Below are positions 1 through 8,452 of a stretch of DNA of 64,000 nucleotides, piece after piece. The DNA is from an uncultured Opitutaceae bacterium (GTDB lineage: Bacteria; Verrucomicrobiota; Verrucomicrobiia; Opitutales; Opitutaceae). The position numbers were made by a program, and so were the translations under genes. The DNA is taken from positions 160,197-224,196 of the forward strand of contig CALFXL010000005.1 in the NCBI GenBank assembly GCA_937958045.1. Reading direction: 5' to 3'. The notes under the pieces are model-generated. The model saw only the letters and a program-made list of their open reading frames with translations. It was not told where the DNA came from and searched no databases. Position 1 is the first letter of the stretch. Each line of letters opens with the position of its first letter.

Positions 1-563
1 TTTTTTCTCGGCTCCAAAATGCCCACGCACAGCAGCAAGGGCTTCTCTCCGCGATCAGCGCCACGAGCCTGATTCGCTTTTAACGTCGGCGAAAAGTCGG
101 CCCCGAGAAGAAGCGTTTCCACCCGCGCGCGCGCCTCGACTTCCTGCCAGCGCCAGAAGCCCGTCAAATCATCCGCACTCGTCCTTGAAACGGCAAAGAC
201 GCGGTCGAATGCCGCCAACATCTTCATGTACTCGGGATGACGCGCGACGCTTTGGGGCCATGTGATCTGCGGATATCGCAGCGGAATCGCGTCATGAAAG
301 ATCGCCGCCGTGCGCACATGGCGTTCCCGCAAGAACGTCCAGAACCCCGGGCGTTCTTCCTCGCAGAACAACTCGGCCGTTAAGAGCCAGTCCGCTGCGG
401 TCATGATGATGCGTTCGTTCGTCGCTGCCGACACCCAACCGCGATTTTTCCAAATCACCGGCGTCGCCGCCGTCCCGAGTTCTTCGAGCAATCGCGCACT
501 TACCCGCGTAAGTCCTGAGCGATGCGCCGCACCCGAAGCTTTGGTGACATCGAAGTAGATCAT
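1..563 (-). CDS. Glycosyltransferase family 4, N-terminal part (cut by window edge)
   Basis: This frame is open from an ATG at 563 to the window edge, giving 187 residues. It starts MIYFDVTKASGAAHRSGLT, and its last visible residues, CVGILEPRK, are the hinge motif that opens the nucleotide-sugar-binding domain of GT4 enzymes (GT-B fold). Only the acceptor-side domain and the start of the donor side are seen, so the donor sugar cannot be named. Its ATG overlaps the stop of the upstream glycosyltransferase as ATGA, so translation is probably coupled. It is the last visible gene of a minus-strand lipid/glycan operon. The role in sugar transfer at the cytoplasmic membrane is inferred. Confidence 0.85.
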   Translation of the reverse strand, partial: MIYFDVTKASGAAHRSGLTRVSARLLEELGTAATPVIWKNRGWVSAATNERIIMTAADWLLTAELFCEEERPGFWTFLRERHVRTAAIFHDAIPLRYPQITWPQSVARHPEYMKMLAAFDRVFAVSRTSADDLTGFWRWQEVEARARVETLLLGADFSPTLKANQARGADRGEKPLLLCVGILEPRK

Positions 564-1774
564 CGTCCCATTACCTCCAGAAACTTTGCGTGCAGTCGTG
601 CCGCATTTTTATGCGCGTCGAAATTGGCCTCCACCCATGCTCGCGCACCTGTGCGTAGTTGTTCCGCCAATACATCGTCCGATGCCAGCAACTTCAACGC
701 ATCAACCCACGCTTGCGGTTCGTCCACGTTGGCGATCCAGCCCGTCTTCGCATGATGCACCGCTTCGGTGGTGGCCGCCGCGGGCGAACTCAACACCAGC
801 ACCCCGGCCGCCATCGCTTCGGGGATGACATTGGGTAATCCATCGCGGTCTCCGCTTGGAGCCACCACGCCGGTATGCAGCAGCGCATCTGCCCAGGCGA
901 GCTGCTCCCACACTTCTGACAGCGGCAGATGTCCGCAAAAAGTCACACGATCCGCTACGCCCAAACGTTGGGCTTCGGTTTCGAGTTCCGCGCGAAGCGG
1001 GCCGTCGCCGGCAATCCGCGCTGAAAACACCACACCGGCCTGCTTGAGCGCGGCGTAGATTCGCAGCTGGTGTCTCAGCCCTTTCTTTTCGACGAGACGC
1101 GCGACGCACAGGAGCCGCCATTCGTCCGCTCGTTCGCGACGGAGCGACTTGAAATCGGGAAAACTATCGAGCCCGCGACGAATGACCAATATCCGCTCCG
1201 GCGACAATCCTCGCTCGGTCAGCGATGCGCGTCCCATTTCAGTCGATGTGTGGATGAAGCAAGCATCGGCCAGCTTCTCGTTCAGCCACCAATCGCCGCC
1301 GTATTCATAAATGTCATACGCGTGCGCCGCGGCGCTGAAGCGCAGTCCGTTCATGCGTGCCAGACACCAGGCGGCGGTCGCAGGCGCTCCTCCCCAGGCT
1401 GCGTGCACATGATCGGGAGGATCTTTTCGGAACGCCGGATAAAACACCGCCGTGAATCCCGCACCGAGCATGTTTTCCCAGAAATTGATCCACGAGGGCG
1501 CGCGGCGCGTGAACAATCCGCGTAGGAGGATTCTGAATACATCCCAACGCGTCACCGCCACCCATGGAATCACCCAGAAGAGTGTCAGCAGTTTCCACTT
1601 GTTGAAAGTCCGCACGCGCGTGCCGTGAAAATCGCCGCCCCCGCCCCATAAAGAATACAGCCGCAATTCCACACCGAGCCGCTGCATCGCGATCACTTCA
1701 CGTTGGAGAAAAGTCTCCGTGCGATGCGGGAATCGGGTAAACAGATAAGCAATTGTGGGGCGTTTTGAGGACAA
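560..1774 (-). CDS. Glycosyltransferase family 4
   Basis: A 404-residue GT-B glycosyltransferase. The N-terminus (AYLFTRFPHRTETFLQRE) resembles colanic-acid-type GT4 enzymes. The C-terminal half carries the family signatures RIAGDGPLRAELE and GDRDGLPNVIPEAMAAG, the latter being the EX7E-type donor-binding region. The start is a TTG at 1774, the only in-frame initiator before the conserved N-terminal strand, and no strong Shine-Dalgarno site precedes it. It is followed with a 4-bp overlap by a second GT4 gene and preceded across 73 bp by the GT28-like gene. It probably extends the sugar part of the product made by the upstream fatty-acid-type enzymes. Donor and acceptor are unknown. Confidence 0.88.
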   Translation of the reverse strand: MSSKRPTIAYLFTRFPHRTETFLQREVIAMQRLGVELRLYSLWGGGGDFHGTRVRTFNKWKLLTLFWVIPWVAVTRWDVFRILLRGLFTRRAPSWINFWENMLGAGFTAVFYPAFRKDPPDHVHAAWGGAPATAAWCLARMNGLRFSAAAHAYDIYEYGGDWWLNEKLADACFIHTSTEMGRASLTERGLSPERILVIRRGLDSFPDFKSLRRERADEWRLLCVARLVEKKGLRHQLRIYAALKQAGVVFSARIAGDGPLRAELETEAQRLGVADRVTFCGHLPLSEVWEQLAWADALLHTGVVAPSGDRDGLPNVIPEAMAAGVLVLSSPAAATTEAVHHAKTGWIANVDEPQAWVDALKLLASDDVLAEQLRTGARAWVEANFDAHKNAARLHAKFLEVMGR

Positions 1775-1847
1775 AGCCGGATAAGACGCGCAGGAGTTTT
1801 AACGAGAGCGATTGTTTGTCATGCGCGAGTGGATACGCGGACAAAAA

Positions 1848-3071
1848 TCAGGGACGTCTCCCTTCGGGCAGTTTCACCCGAGGTTGATACGGATGGCGGT
1901 GTAGCGTGCCTCCCCCTGCTTGCCACGCCAGCCCCACGAGTTCGTCGATCAATACGGTCGGATCTTCTTCGTAGCGGAGCTGCAGGAATTTCTCGCGGTA
2001 GGTTTGATACTCCGACGGATCAGCCATCCACCGATCGAAGATTTCGGCGAAGTCTTCCGCGCTTGCGACCTTTCGTGAGCCGGCGCCGTTGCGGAAAAAT
2101 TTCCACGTGAGCGACTCCTGCGGCATGATGCCGCCGAAGGCGTTGAAGATAATCGGGCAGCGGAAATGCAGCGCCTTCGCGCAGGTGGTTGTGCCGCCGC
2201 GCGTGACGATCACATCGCTCGCTTGCATCAGTAGATGCACGACATCCGAGTACCCTTCGATGTGACAGGGCAGTTCTGGGTGTCCCGCGCGCCAATGGAG
2301 GAGCTCGTTGTACGTCTCCACATCACGTCCGCAGATGACGATCACCTGACATTTATCCGCGTGACGCAGCAGTGTCGGCAAAAGTTCGAAGTGATTATTC
2401 GCACCGTTGCTGCCGGTCGCGAGAAACACGGTGAAGCGATCGGACTTCAGACCGATTTTCTTTCGAAACTCCTCGCGCTTCTCCGGTGAAAAAACTTCGC
2501 GATGCGCACGTGGCAGCATCAAGTGCCCGCGCACACGCGCGCGATGAAGCGGGATGCCTTTTTTCACCGCATAATCCATCGCCGTCGGTGTACGCGAAAA
2601 ATAAAGATCCGCCGTCGGTTCGATCCAATTACGGCTGTATCCCCAGCCTCCCGAAAACTCGCCGCAATACGTCGCGCACTTGACGTTGTCTTTCCCGAGA
2701 ATCTTTCGCGCGAGTTGGAAATATCCGCGATTGAGGCAGTCGTGCACGCTGAACACCAGGTGCGGACGATACTCTTTCAGCACTTGGATGTAGTAGCTTC
2801 GTCCGAATCGCACGGTGCGCCGATTAAGCGTCCCGACACCCTCCACCAAGGTGTAGAACAGCGAGTGCAAACTCGGCATGCGGCGCTGAATCCAGTTATA
2901 GATTTTCACGCCCGTGCGATTCACCGTCGACGACTTCTCGAGCATTTGCTCGATGCGCACATCGATCTGATGGCGGTAGAGCTCAAAGCACCATTCGGCA
3001 AAGGCCTGCGCGCGCGCATCGTGGCCGCCACCTGTGCTCGAAGTGAGGACGAGAATCCGGAGTTTGGACAC
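1848..3071 (-). CDS. MGDG-synthase-like glycosyltransferase (GT28)
   Basis: A 407-residue protein resembling monogalactosyldiacylglycerol synthase and processive diacylglycerol glucosyltransferases, which add a sugar to a lipid hydroxyl at the inner membrane. The N-terminus LRILVLTSSTGGGHDARAQA holds the glycine-rich GGGH motif (residues 12-15). The C-terminal donor site reads DVIVTRGGTTTCAKALHF followed by NAFGGIMPQES. The start is GTG at 3071, preceded by AAGGAG at good spacing and overlapping the SDR stop by one base (TAGTG). A longer open frame to 3275 exists but would lie inside the SDR gene. A lipid acceptor is family knowledge. Placing it next to the operon's own acyl-chain enzymes is an inference. 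Confidence 0.85.
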   Translation of the reverse strand: MSKLRILVLTSSTGGGHDARAQAFAEWCFELYRHQIDVRIEQMLEKSSTVNRTGVKIYNWIQRRMPSLHSLFYTLVEGVGTLNRRTVRFGRSYYIQVLKEYRPHLVFSVHDCLNRGYFQLARKILGKDNVKCATYCGEFSGGWGYSRNWIEPTADLYFSRTPTAMDYAVKKGIPLHRARVRGHLMLPRAHREVFSPEKREEFRKKIGLKSDRFTVFLATGSNGANNHFELLPTLLRHADKCQVIVICGRDVETYNELLHWRAGHPELPCHIEGYSDVVHLLMQASDVIVTRGGTTTCAKALHFRCPIIFNAFGGIMPQESLTWKFFRNGAGSRKVASAEDFAEIFDRWMADPSEYQTYREKFLQLRYEEDPTVLIDELVGLAWQAGGGTLHRHPYQPRVKLPEGRRP

Positions 3072-3907
3072 TAGGCAGCTCCTTGATAACGCGCGATCAT
3101 CGCGCGACGAAGGCCGGCCGGGATCAGCCTCGCGAAAAACGGCGCCACACGCGCCTGAAACAACGACCCCGAGCGCACCGTGCCCGAACGACCTTTCATC
3201 AAGGCGCGACGCAGGTCGCGCGCGGCGGCAACGGGCAAAGGCGATGTTTCCAAGTGAGCCTCGAGCGCGCGCCACGTCCGCTCAAGGCACGGATCGTTGA
3301 TAGTGGATACGACGGCGGTGGGCTGCATAGCTTGGTTAAAGGCGGTGCGATAGTCTCCCGGACGAAAGTCGATGACGATGACAGGCGTGCCTTTCGTTTC
3401 GAAGATTAAACTTTCACTCAACGCAGAAAGTCCGGCCTTCGCCATGTTGTATCCGCTCATGAAAGGCAGCGGAAATTCGACCGCGAGCGACGAGACATTC
3501 ACCAAACAACCGCGTCCGCGCGCCAACATTCCTCTGAGCGCAGCATGCGATAAACGTGCACTCGTACCAAGCAAGGCGTCGAGCTGCGATTGCCAGACTT
3601 CGTAAGGCGTGGACGCAAATGGCGCGAAGAGACCGAAGCCGGCATTGTTAATGACCAAATCAAAACCCGCATCGCCCGCCGCTTCGGCAAAAACACTTTC
3701 CGCTCGCACAGGATCTCCGAGATCGAGCGCCACCGGCGTGAAGGCGTCGTGCTTCGTCAGTGGCTTCAACCGCCCGATGTCGCGCGATGTACCCGTTACG
3801 TGGATACCTTCCGCGAGCAGCATTCGCGAAAACGCGAGCCCTAGTCCTCCGGAAGCGCCGGTGACGAAGGCGCGTCGATAGCGTGATGAAATGGGCTCGG
3901 CGGACAC
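3071..3907 (-). CDS. Short-chain dehydrogenase/reductase (ketoreductase-like)
   Basis: A 278-residue classical SDR that should use NAD(P)H. It carries TGASGGLG near the N-terminus, the NNAG motif (LVINNAGFG), a serine in VNVSSLAVEF and the catalytic YxxxK in SGYNMAKAG. The start is GTG at 3907, with AAGAGAG about 12 bases upstream inside the end of the ketosynthase gene. An ATG at 4096 is in frame but would lie wholly within the neighbour. Sitting between a ketosynthase and a lipid glycosyltransferase, it may reduce a 3-ketoacyl-ACP. It is not a close FabG by eye, and another carbonyl substrate is possible. Confidence 0.86.
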   Translation of the reverse strand: MSAEPISSRYRRAFVTGASGGLGLAFSRMLLAEGIHVTGTSRDIGRLKPLTKHDAFTPVALDLGDPVRAESVFAEAAGDAGFDLVINNAGFGLFAPFASTPYEVWQSQLDALLGTSARLSHAALRGMLARGRGCLVNVSSLAVEFPLPFMSGYNMAKAGLSALSESLIFETKGTPVIVIDFRPGDYRTAFNQAMQPTAVVSTINDPCLERTWRALEAHLETSPLPVAAARDLRRALMKGRSGTVRSGSLFQARVAPFFARLIPAGLRRAMIARYQGAA

Positions 3908-3915
3908 GCGTTTGG

Positions 3916-5175
3916 TTAAACTCTCTTGAGGACGAGGCTCACATTGGCGCCGCCAAAACCGCTGCTGTTGTTGAGCACCACGCGCGCTTGTTTCTCCTCG
4001 GTTTTCTGCGGAATCGCGAGATCTGCGCAGGCCGGATCGACTTCGGTGATGTTGGCAGAACCGGGAATAAATCCGTCGCGCAACGCCAGCGCGCAAAAAC
4101 CGGTTTCCATCGCACCCGCGAGCGAGAGTCCGTGCCCCGTGAGCGCTTTGGTGCTGCTCACCAACGGACGCGCGCCCGACGGCGAAAAGATCGCGTGAAT
4201 CGCTTTCGCTTCCGATACATCGCCGATCGGCGTGGAGGTCGCGTGCGCATTGATGTAGTCAACTTCCTCGGGAGAAACGCCGGTCGCTTTCAGCGCGCGT
4301 TCCATCGCCAGGCGCAGTCCTGAACCTTCGGGATGCGAGATCGCGACATTGTGTCCATCCGACGCCTGACCCCATCCTGCGAGTTCGCAGTACGGTTGGA
4401 CGCCGCGACGCGCGACTTCGTCTTCGCTTTCCAGCACGAGCACGGTCGCGCCGCCCGTTCCGACAAAACCATCCCGCGCGACGTCGAACGGACGCGACGC
4501 TTTCGCCGGATCGGTTTGCAGCGACAATGCGCGCATGCCGGCGAACGGCAGGATACTGTCGAGATTTCCGTCTTCCGCGCCAACGACGAACATGCGTTTC
4601 TGACGACCGAGCGCGATTTCATCGTAGGCAAAACCCGCCGCGTGCGACGACGACGCGCAGGCCGAGGAGAAACCGGTCGAGGCACCTTTGATTTTAAAGT
4701 GCGCCACGAGATTAAAATTCACCGTTCCCGCAATCGCCGCGACAATGCCGAGCGGAGAACAACGCATCACGCCCTGCGTGTGCATCTTCTGCATCAAGTG
4801 CCCGAGCAGATAAGGCGACCCGCCCGATGCCGCGTACAAACCCGTTTCGTCGTTCGACCAATCGGCCTCGCTCAACTTCGCGTCCTCGATCGCCTGCTGC
4901 ATCGCGCAATACGCATAGAGCGTATTCGGGCCCATGCCGCGCAGCACCTCGCGCTTCACTCGATAGCGCTCAGGATAAGTCCAGTCTTCGCAATCAACCG
5001 AATCGGTCTGAAAGCCTTTTACCGGCGCGGCGACCTTGACCGGGATTTCCGGTTTTTGGAATGGCGCGTAGACCTCGATGCCATGCCGCAATTCGCGCAA
5101 GCTACGCGCGACGGTGGCGACATCATTGCCAATGCTCGTGATAAAACCGATTCCAGTGAGGTAAACTTTGGGCAT
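3916..5175 (-). CDS. Beta-ketoacyl-ACP synthase (KAS II/FabF-like)
   Basis: A 419-residue condensing enzyme that joins an acyl chain to malonyl-ACP. The complete Cys-His-His triad is visible: Cys173 in SSACASSS, His311 in INAHATSTPIGD and His348 in KALTGHGLSLAG. It should therefore be a true elongating enzyme rather than a chain-length factor. The ATG at 5175 opens the canonical MPKVYLTGIGFITSIGND. An in-frame start at 5223 would add 16 residues unlike the family. It lies 8 bp ahead of the SDR and 97 bp after the ACP-dehydratase gene. It differs enough from housekeeping FabF to suggest a specialised chain. Confidence 0.9.
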   Translation of the reverse strand: MPKVYLTGIGFITSIGNDVATVARSLRELRHGIEVYAPFQKPEIPVKVAAPVKGFQTDSVDCEDWTYPERYRVKREVLRGMGPNTLYAYCAMQQAIEDAKLSEADWSNDETGLYAASGGSPYLLGHLMQKMHTQGVMRCSPLGIVAAIAGTVNFNLVAHFKIKGASTGFSSACASSSHAAGFAYDEIALGRQKRMFVVGAEDGNLDSILPFAGMRALSLQTDPAKASRPFDVARDGFVGTGGATVLVLESEDEVARRGVQPYCELAGWGQASDGHNVAISHPEGSGLRLAMERALKATGVSPEEVDYINAHATSTPIGDVSEAKAIHAIFSPSGARPLVSSTKALTGHGLSLAGAMETGFCALALRDGFIPGSANITEVDPACADLAIPQKTEEKQARVVLNNSSGFGGANVSLVLKRV

Positions 5176-5272
5176 GAGGCTGAAAACGAGGATGCGGTTC
5201 CGGTGGAAACCGGAAGTCTCCACTTTTCCGCATCCCTCCCTCTCGTCAACGTATCAGCAAGGAGCTGTTCGT

Positions 5273-6286
5273 TCAGGCAGGTAATTCACGTAGTGGTGTG
5301 AATGCCGCCGCTTCGCTGGCGCCCGGAGCAGGATTTTGGCCTGCTTCAGCGTTTCCCGAAGAAGCACCCGATCCCGTCGCTTCAGCGTTCGGCGGAGTCG
5401 CCACCGCTTCAGCGTAACCGAAGGTCAGCGTGATTTCTTCGGCGATCGCGGCTTTCTCCTGACCGACGCGAATCGTGCCTTCGAAAGTCGCCAGCGGCAT
5501 CTTCGCGCGCTTGGGCTTGACCGAGAGGGTGAGCACATCCCCAGGTTTGCAAACTCGATGGCAGCGCACGCCTTCACACGAGGTGAAGAAAATCGTCTTC
5601 GGATCCACTGGACGGCCGTCTTCCGAAGGAATAATACCTTCGATCAAGGCGAGCACGCCCAGCTGGCCAAGCGCTTCGAGCATCATCGACGCGGGCATGA
5701 CGGGGTTATCCTTAAAGTGGCCCTGCAGGAAAAACTCCTGACCCGTGATCTTGTATTTAGCCGTGGCGCCTTGGCCACCGATGGATGCTTCGTTCAAGAA
5801 CAGGAACGGAGGCTGGATCGGCATGACCGCAGCGATCTGCTCGACCGGCAAATGGCGCGTAGGTTTGGGCAGCGGAAGACCGCGAATCTTGCAGTCGATA
5901 AAAGTCTTGATGTCGCCGACGGTGCGCAGATTGCGCAACTCGTCGTTGTTGATCTGCATCTGGAGAACGTCCTCAACGAGGATCACGATCTCCATCATCG
6001 TGAGAGAATCGACGCCAAGATCCTCCACGAGACGTAGCTCATCATCACCTTCGCGGAGTTTCGGACGAATGTCTGGCTCCACAAAGCGTTCGATGACGCC
6101 AATTACGACAGTGGGAACTTTTTCCGGATCACGCGTCTTACGGAATGCGATCGCCGCCTCGATGGTCGAGGGGGAGCATCGTTTTAGCGTTTCACGCAGC
6201 GCGGATTCATCATCGGCGCTGAATGTCTGGGGCTTGGCCAGCCCTGGTTCCCTGGATTTCTGGCCTTGTTCTGCTACGTCTGCCAT
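5273..6286 (-). CDS. Acyl carrier protein fused to FabZ/FabA-like dehydratase
   Basis: A 337-residue two-domain protein. Residues about 55-135 form an acyl carrier domain with Ser94 in DLGVDSLTMMEI as the phosphopantetheine site. Residues about 140-290 form a hot-dog dehydratase with GHFKDNPVMPASMMLEALGQ. His190 and Glu204 sit 14 residues apart, as the catalytic pair does in FabZ. An Ala/Pro/Gly-rich tail follows. It should carry the growing acyl chain and dehydrate the 3-hydroxyacyl intermediate. It is the first gene of the minus-strand operon. A separate ACP and dehydratase are the usual arrangement, so the fusion is notable. No clear Shine-Dalgarno site precedes the ATG at 6286. Confidence 0.88.
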   Translation of the reverse strand: MADVAEQGQKSREPGLAKPQTFSADDESALRETLKRCSPSTIEAAIAFRKTRDPEKVPTVVIGVIERFVEPDIRPKLREGDDELRLVEDLGVDSLTMMEIVILVEDVLQMQINNDELRNLRTVGDIKTFIDCKIRGLPLPKPTRHLPVEQIAAVMPIQPPFLFLNEASIGGQGATAKYKITGQEFFLQGHFKDNPVMPASMMLEALGQLGVLALIEGIIPSEDGRPVDPKTIFFTSCEGVRCHRVCKPGDVLTLSVKPKRAKMPLATFEGTIRVGQEKAAIAEEITLTFGYAEAVATPPNAEATGSGASSGNAEAGQNPAPGASEAAAFTPLRELPA

Positions 6287-6474
6287 GAGTGTTGGTGCGA
6301 GTTACTTTAGCCCCCTTGGAATGTAAACGGAAATGTTCTGCTCTTCGGTCCGCGGAACGGGGCCAAAGTTCCACATCGCGATAGTACGATCAGCGCAAAG
6401 CGCAGCCGCTTGTTTCAACTAACGCACGAGTTTTTCTTTTCTTGGAGCTAATTAACATTCTCGATGTCGTCTCG
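6287..6474. promoter_or_regulatory. Divergent intergenic region of the lipid/glycan island
   Basis: This gap separates the minus-strand acyl-chain operon from the plus-strand glycosyltransferase-thioesterase pair, so both promoters must lie here. It is clearly more AT-rich than its flanks around 6420-6465. No convincing -35/-10 pair or operator could be picked out by eye. Confidence 0.35.
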
Positions 6475-7635
6475 ATGAGCGAGGGACCTAGTTTGAACCC
6501 GGTATTTCTGATTACTCACGAGTTTTATCCGAAGCGAGGAGGCATCGCGACTTTCGCCGAAGAAATCGCCCGAGCCACCGTCGGCCTCGGCAAAAATATC
6601 GAGGTGTGGGCGCAATCGGCTCCTAGCTCGGCGGAGAAAACCTGGCCGTTCCCAATTCGTCGCCTGACAGTCAAGGGCACGCATGGTCTGGGCTGCCAAT
6701 GGGGCATCGCGCGTCAGCTCATTGCGGAACGTCGCCGCTTGCGCCGTGCCACGGTTTATCTGCCGGAGCCCGGCCCGATGCTCGGCATGATGTTTTTGCA
6801 GTATTTCAAAACCTTCCGGCCGAATCATCTGGTCCTCACTTTTCACGGATCAGAAATCTTAAAATTCGCGAACAATCCCCTCCTTCGTGCGCGTGCACGC
6901 CGTCTGATCCAACACGCGAGCCGCATCAGCACGCTCACGCACTACACGCGCAATCTATTGTTTCAGCATTTCCCGGAAGCCGCTTCAAAAACCGTGATCA
7001 CGCCCGGCGCGGTGCGTTCGGACTTCGCTGTGGTCACTCCTCGCAGCGCAGTGGAACCGAAAGATCGTCTCGTCGTCTTGACCGTCGGCCGCCTCCATCC
7101 GCGCAAAGGTCAACACATCACGCTCGAAGCGCTCAAGTCGCTCGCTCCGCGTTTCCGTTCGCGGATCGAATATTGGATCGTCGGCAGCAGCACGGGCAAC
7201 GCTCGCTATGAGCGTTCGCTGAGGCTCGCCGCCGCCCAAGCCGGTTTCCCGGTTAAACTTCTCGGCAATCTTCCCGACGACGAACTCACGCGCATTTATG
7301 AGCGCGCCGATATCTTTGCGATGACCAGCATCGACTACCGCCACAGCGTGGAGGGATTTGGGTTGGTCTATCTGGAAGCCGCTGCGCACGGCCTGCCGAT
7401 CGTCGCACACGCCGTCGGCGGCGTGACGGAAGCGGTGGCGGACAATGTCACCGGCTTCGTCGTGCCTCCGCATCATCCGGCACAACTTGCGGCGGCCTTC
7501 GAGAAACTCGTCTCCGATGCTTCGCTACGCCAGCGTCTCGGCGCCGCTGGCTACCAATGGGCGCGCAGAAATCGTTGGGACGAATCCGCCAGATTGCTTT
7601 TCGCGCCAGAGACAGCCGATAGTCTGCCGCGATGA
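6475..7635 (+). CDS. Glycosyltransferase family 4
   Basis: A 386-residue GT-B enzyme. It starts MSEGPSLNPVFLITHEFYPK, followed by the glycine-rich RGGIATFAEE acceptor-side loop. The hinge reads VLTVGRLHPRKGQH, and the donor-side motif SVEGFGLVYLEAAAHGLPIV contains the EX7E pair. The ATG at 6475 was chosen. A TTG at 6442 is also in frame, but it adds residues before the usual family start. Its stop overlaps the thioesterase ATG (ATGA), which ties it to acyl-chain release. It is transcribed away from the ACP/ketosynthase operon and probably works on the same product. The donor sugar is unknown. Confidence 0.88.
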   Translation: MSEGPSLNPVFLITHEFYPKRGGIATFAEEIARATVGLGKNIEVWAQSAPSSAEKTWPFPIRRLTVKGTHGLGCQWGIARQLIAERRRLRRATVYLPEPGPMLGMMFLQYFKTFRPNHLVLTFHGSEILKFANNPLLRARARRLIQHASRISTLTHYTRNLLFQHFPEAASKTVITPGAVRSDFAVVTPRSAVEPKDRLVVLTVGRLHPRKGQHITLEALKSLAPRFRSRIEYWIVGSSTGNARYERSLRLAAAQAGFPVKLLGNLPDDELTRIYERADIFAMTSIDYRHSVEGFGLVYLEAAAHGLPIVAHAVGGVTEAVADNVTGFVVPPHHPAQLAAAFEKLVSDASLRQRLGAAGYQWARRNRWDESARLLFAPETADSLPR

Positions 7636-8036
7636 TCCAGTCGCGCACCGAAATCAACGTCCGTTATGCCGAAACCGACATGATGGGCGTGGTCTATCAT
7701 GGCAGTTATCTACCGTGGTTGGAAATTGGCCGCACCACCCTGCTTCGCGAGCAAGGTCTGCCCTATCGCGAGTTGGAAGCCGCCGGTTATCGCCTGCCCG
7801 TTCTTGAGGTGTCCGTCCGTTATTTGCGCCCCGCGCTCTACGACGACACCATCACGGTGATCACCACGCTGCGCGAAAAACCCCTGCTGCGCGTCCATCT
7901 CGAATACGAACTCTTCAAAGGCGACGTCCTCCTCGCCACGGCCAAAACGTCGCACGCATTTATCGACCGCGAAGGCCGGCCGGTTCGTCCACCCGCGCAT
8001 TTTATCGCGCGCATGGACGAACTTTTTAAGCGCTGA
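7632..8036 (+). CDS. Acyl-ACP/acyl-CoA thioesterase, 4HBT hot-dog family (YbgC/FadM-like)
   Basis: A 134-residue single hot-dog domain. The segment RYAETDMMGVVYHGSYLPWL matches the 4-hydroxybenzoyl-CoA thioesterase signature, with Asp16 as the expected catalytic acid. Such enzymes hydrolyse acyl thioesters in the cytoplasm. The ATG overlaps the stop of the glycosyltransferase gene by 4 bp. In this setting it probably releases a chain from the nearby ACP domain or proofreads it. It could also be a generic YbgC-type housekeeping enzyme, but the Tol-Pal genes that often accompany YbgC are absent here. Confidence 0.88.
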   Translation: MIQSRTEINVRYAETDMMGVVYHGSYLPWLEIGRTTLLREQGLPYRELEAAGYRLPVLEVSVRYLRPALYDDTITVITTLREKPLLRVHLEYELFKGDVLLATAKTSHAFIDREGRPVRPPAHFIARMDELFKR

Positions 8037-8084
8037 TCACGTAACTACGCTTCACAGACCTGCGCGCCGGCCCCACGTGCGCGC

Positions 8085-8396
8085 TTATTCGTGAAGCCAG
8101 GAATCTTCAGTCCGCTTTTTCGGCTTCGGCGTGCCCCACATGCGCAGCCAATACTCGGCGAGATTGCGTAAGCTGAGTCGCTTGCCCGCCGGTCCCGCGT
8201 ACTCGCGAAATTCCGCCACGACTTGCGCACGTTCGTCGAGGTATCGGCGTAACTCCGCATCCAGCAACAAACTCGCTTCGTGCCGATCCGCGTGCGCAGA
8301 GTCCGCTGCACGAACTTTCTGCTGCCAATAATGTCTCTCCTCCGGATTTCGCTGCACATACTCCAGCAGCTGCTGCTCAGTACGATTTAAACTCAT
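8085..8396 (-). CDS. Small hypothetical protein
   Basis: A 103-residue, charged, probably helical cytoplasmic protein with no signal peptide or membrane segment. It begins MSLNRTEQQLLEYVQRNPEE and contains LRNLAEYWLRMWGTPKPKKR near the end. GC-rich third codon positions support it as a real gene. No family or function is recognised. It stands alone, convergent with the thioesterase gene and divergent from the coiled-coil membrane protein. Confidence 0.7.
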   Translation of the reverse strand: MSLNRTEQQLLEYVQRNPEERHYWQQKVRAADSAHADRHEASLLLDAELRRYLDERAQVVAEFREYAGPAGKRLSLRNLAEYWLRMWGTPKPKKRTEDSWLHE

Positions 8397-8452
8397 TGTT
8401 CGCCAACCTGCTCACGCTCTCCGCCTAAAACAACCGCAAACCCACGAAAATC

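Noticed and set aside
3072..3275. Longer start for the MGDG-synthase-like gene
   Set aside because: It would lie inside the SDR gene; GTG at 3071 has a good AAGGAG and opens the conserved N-terminus.
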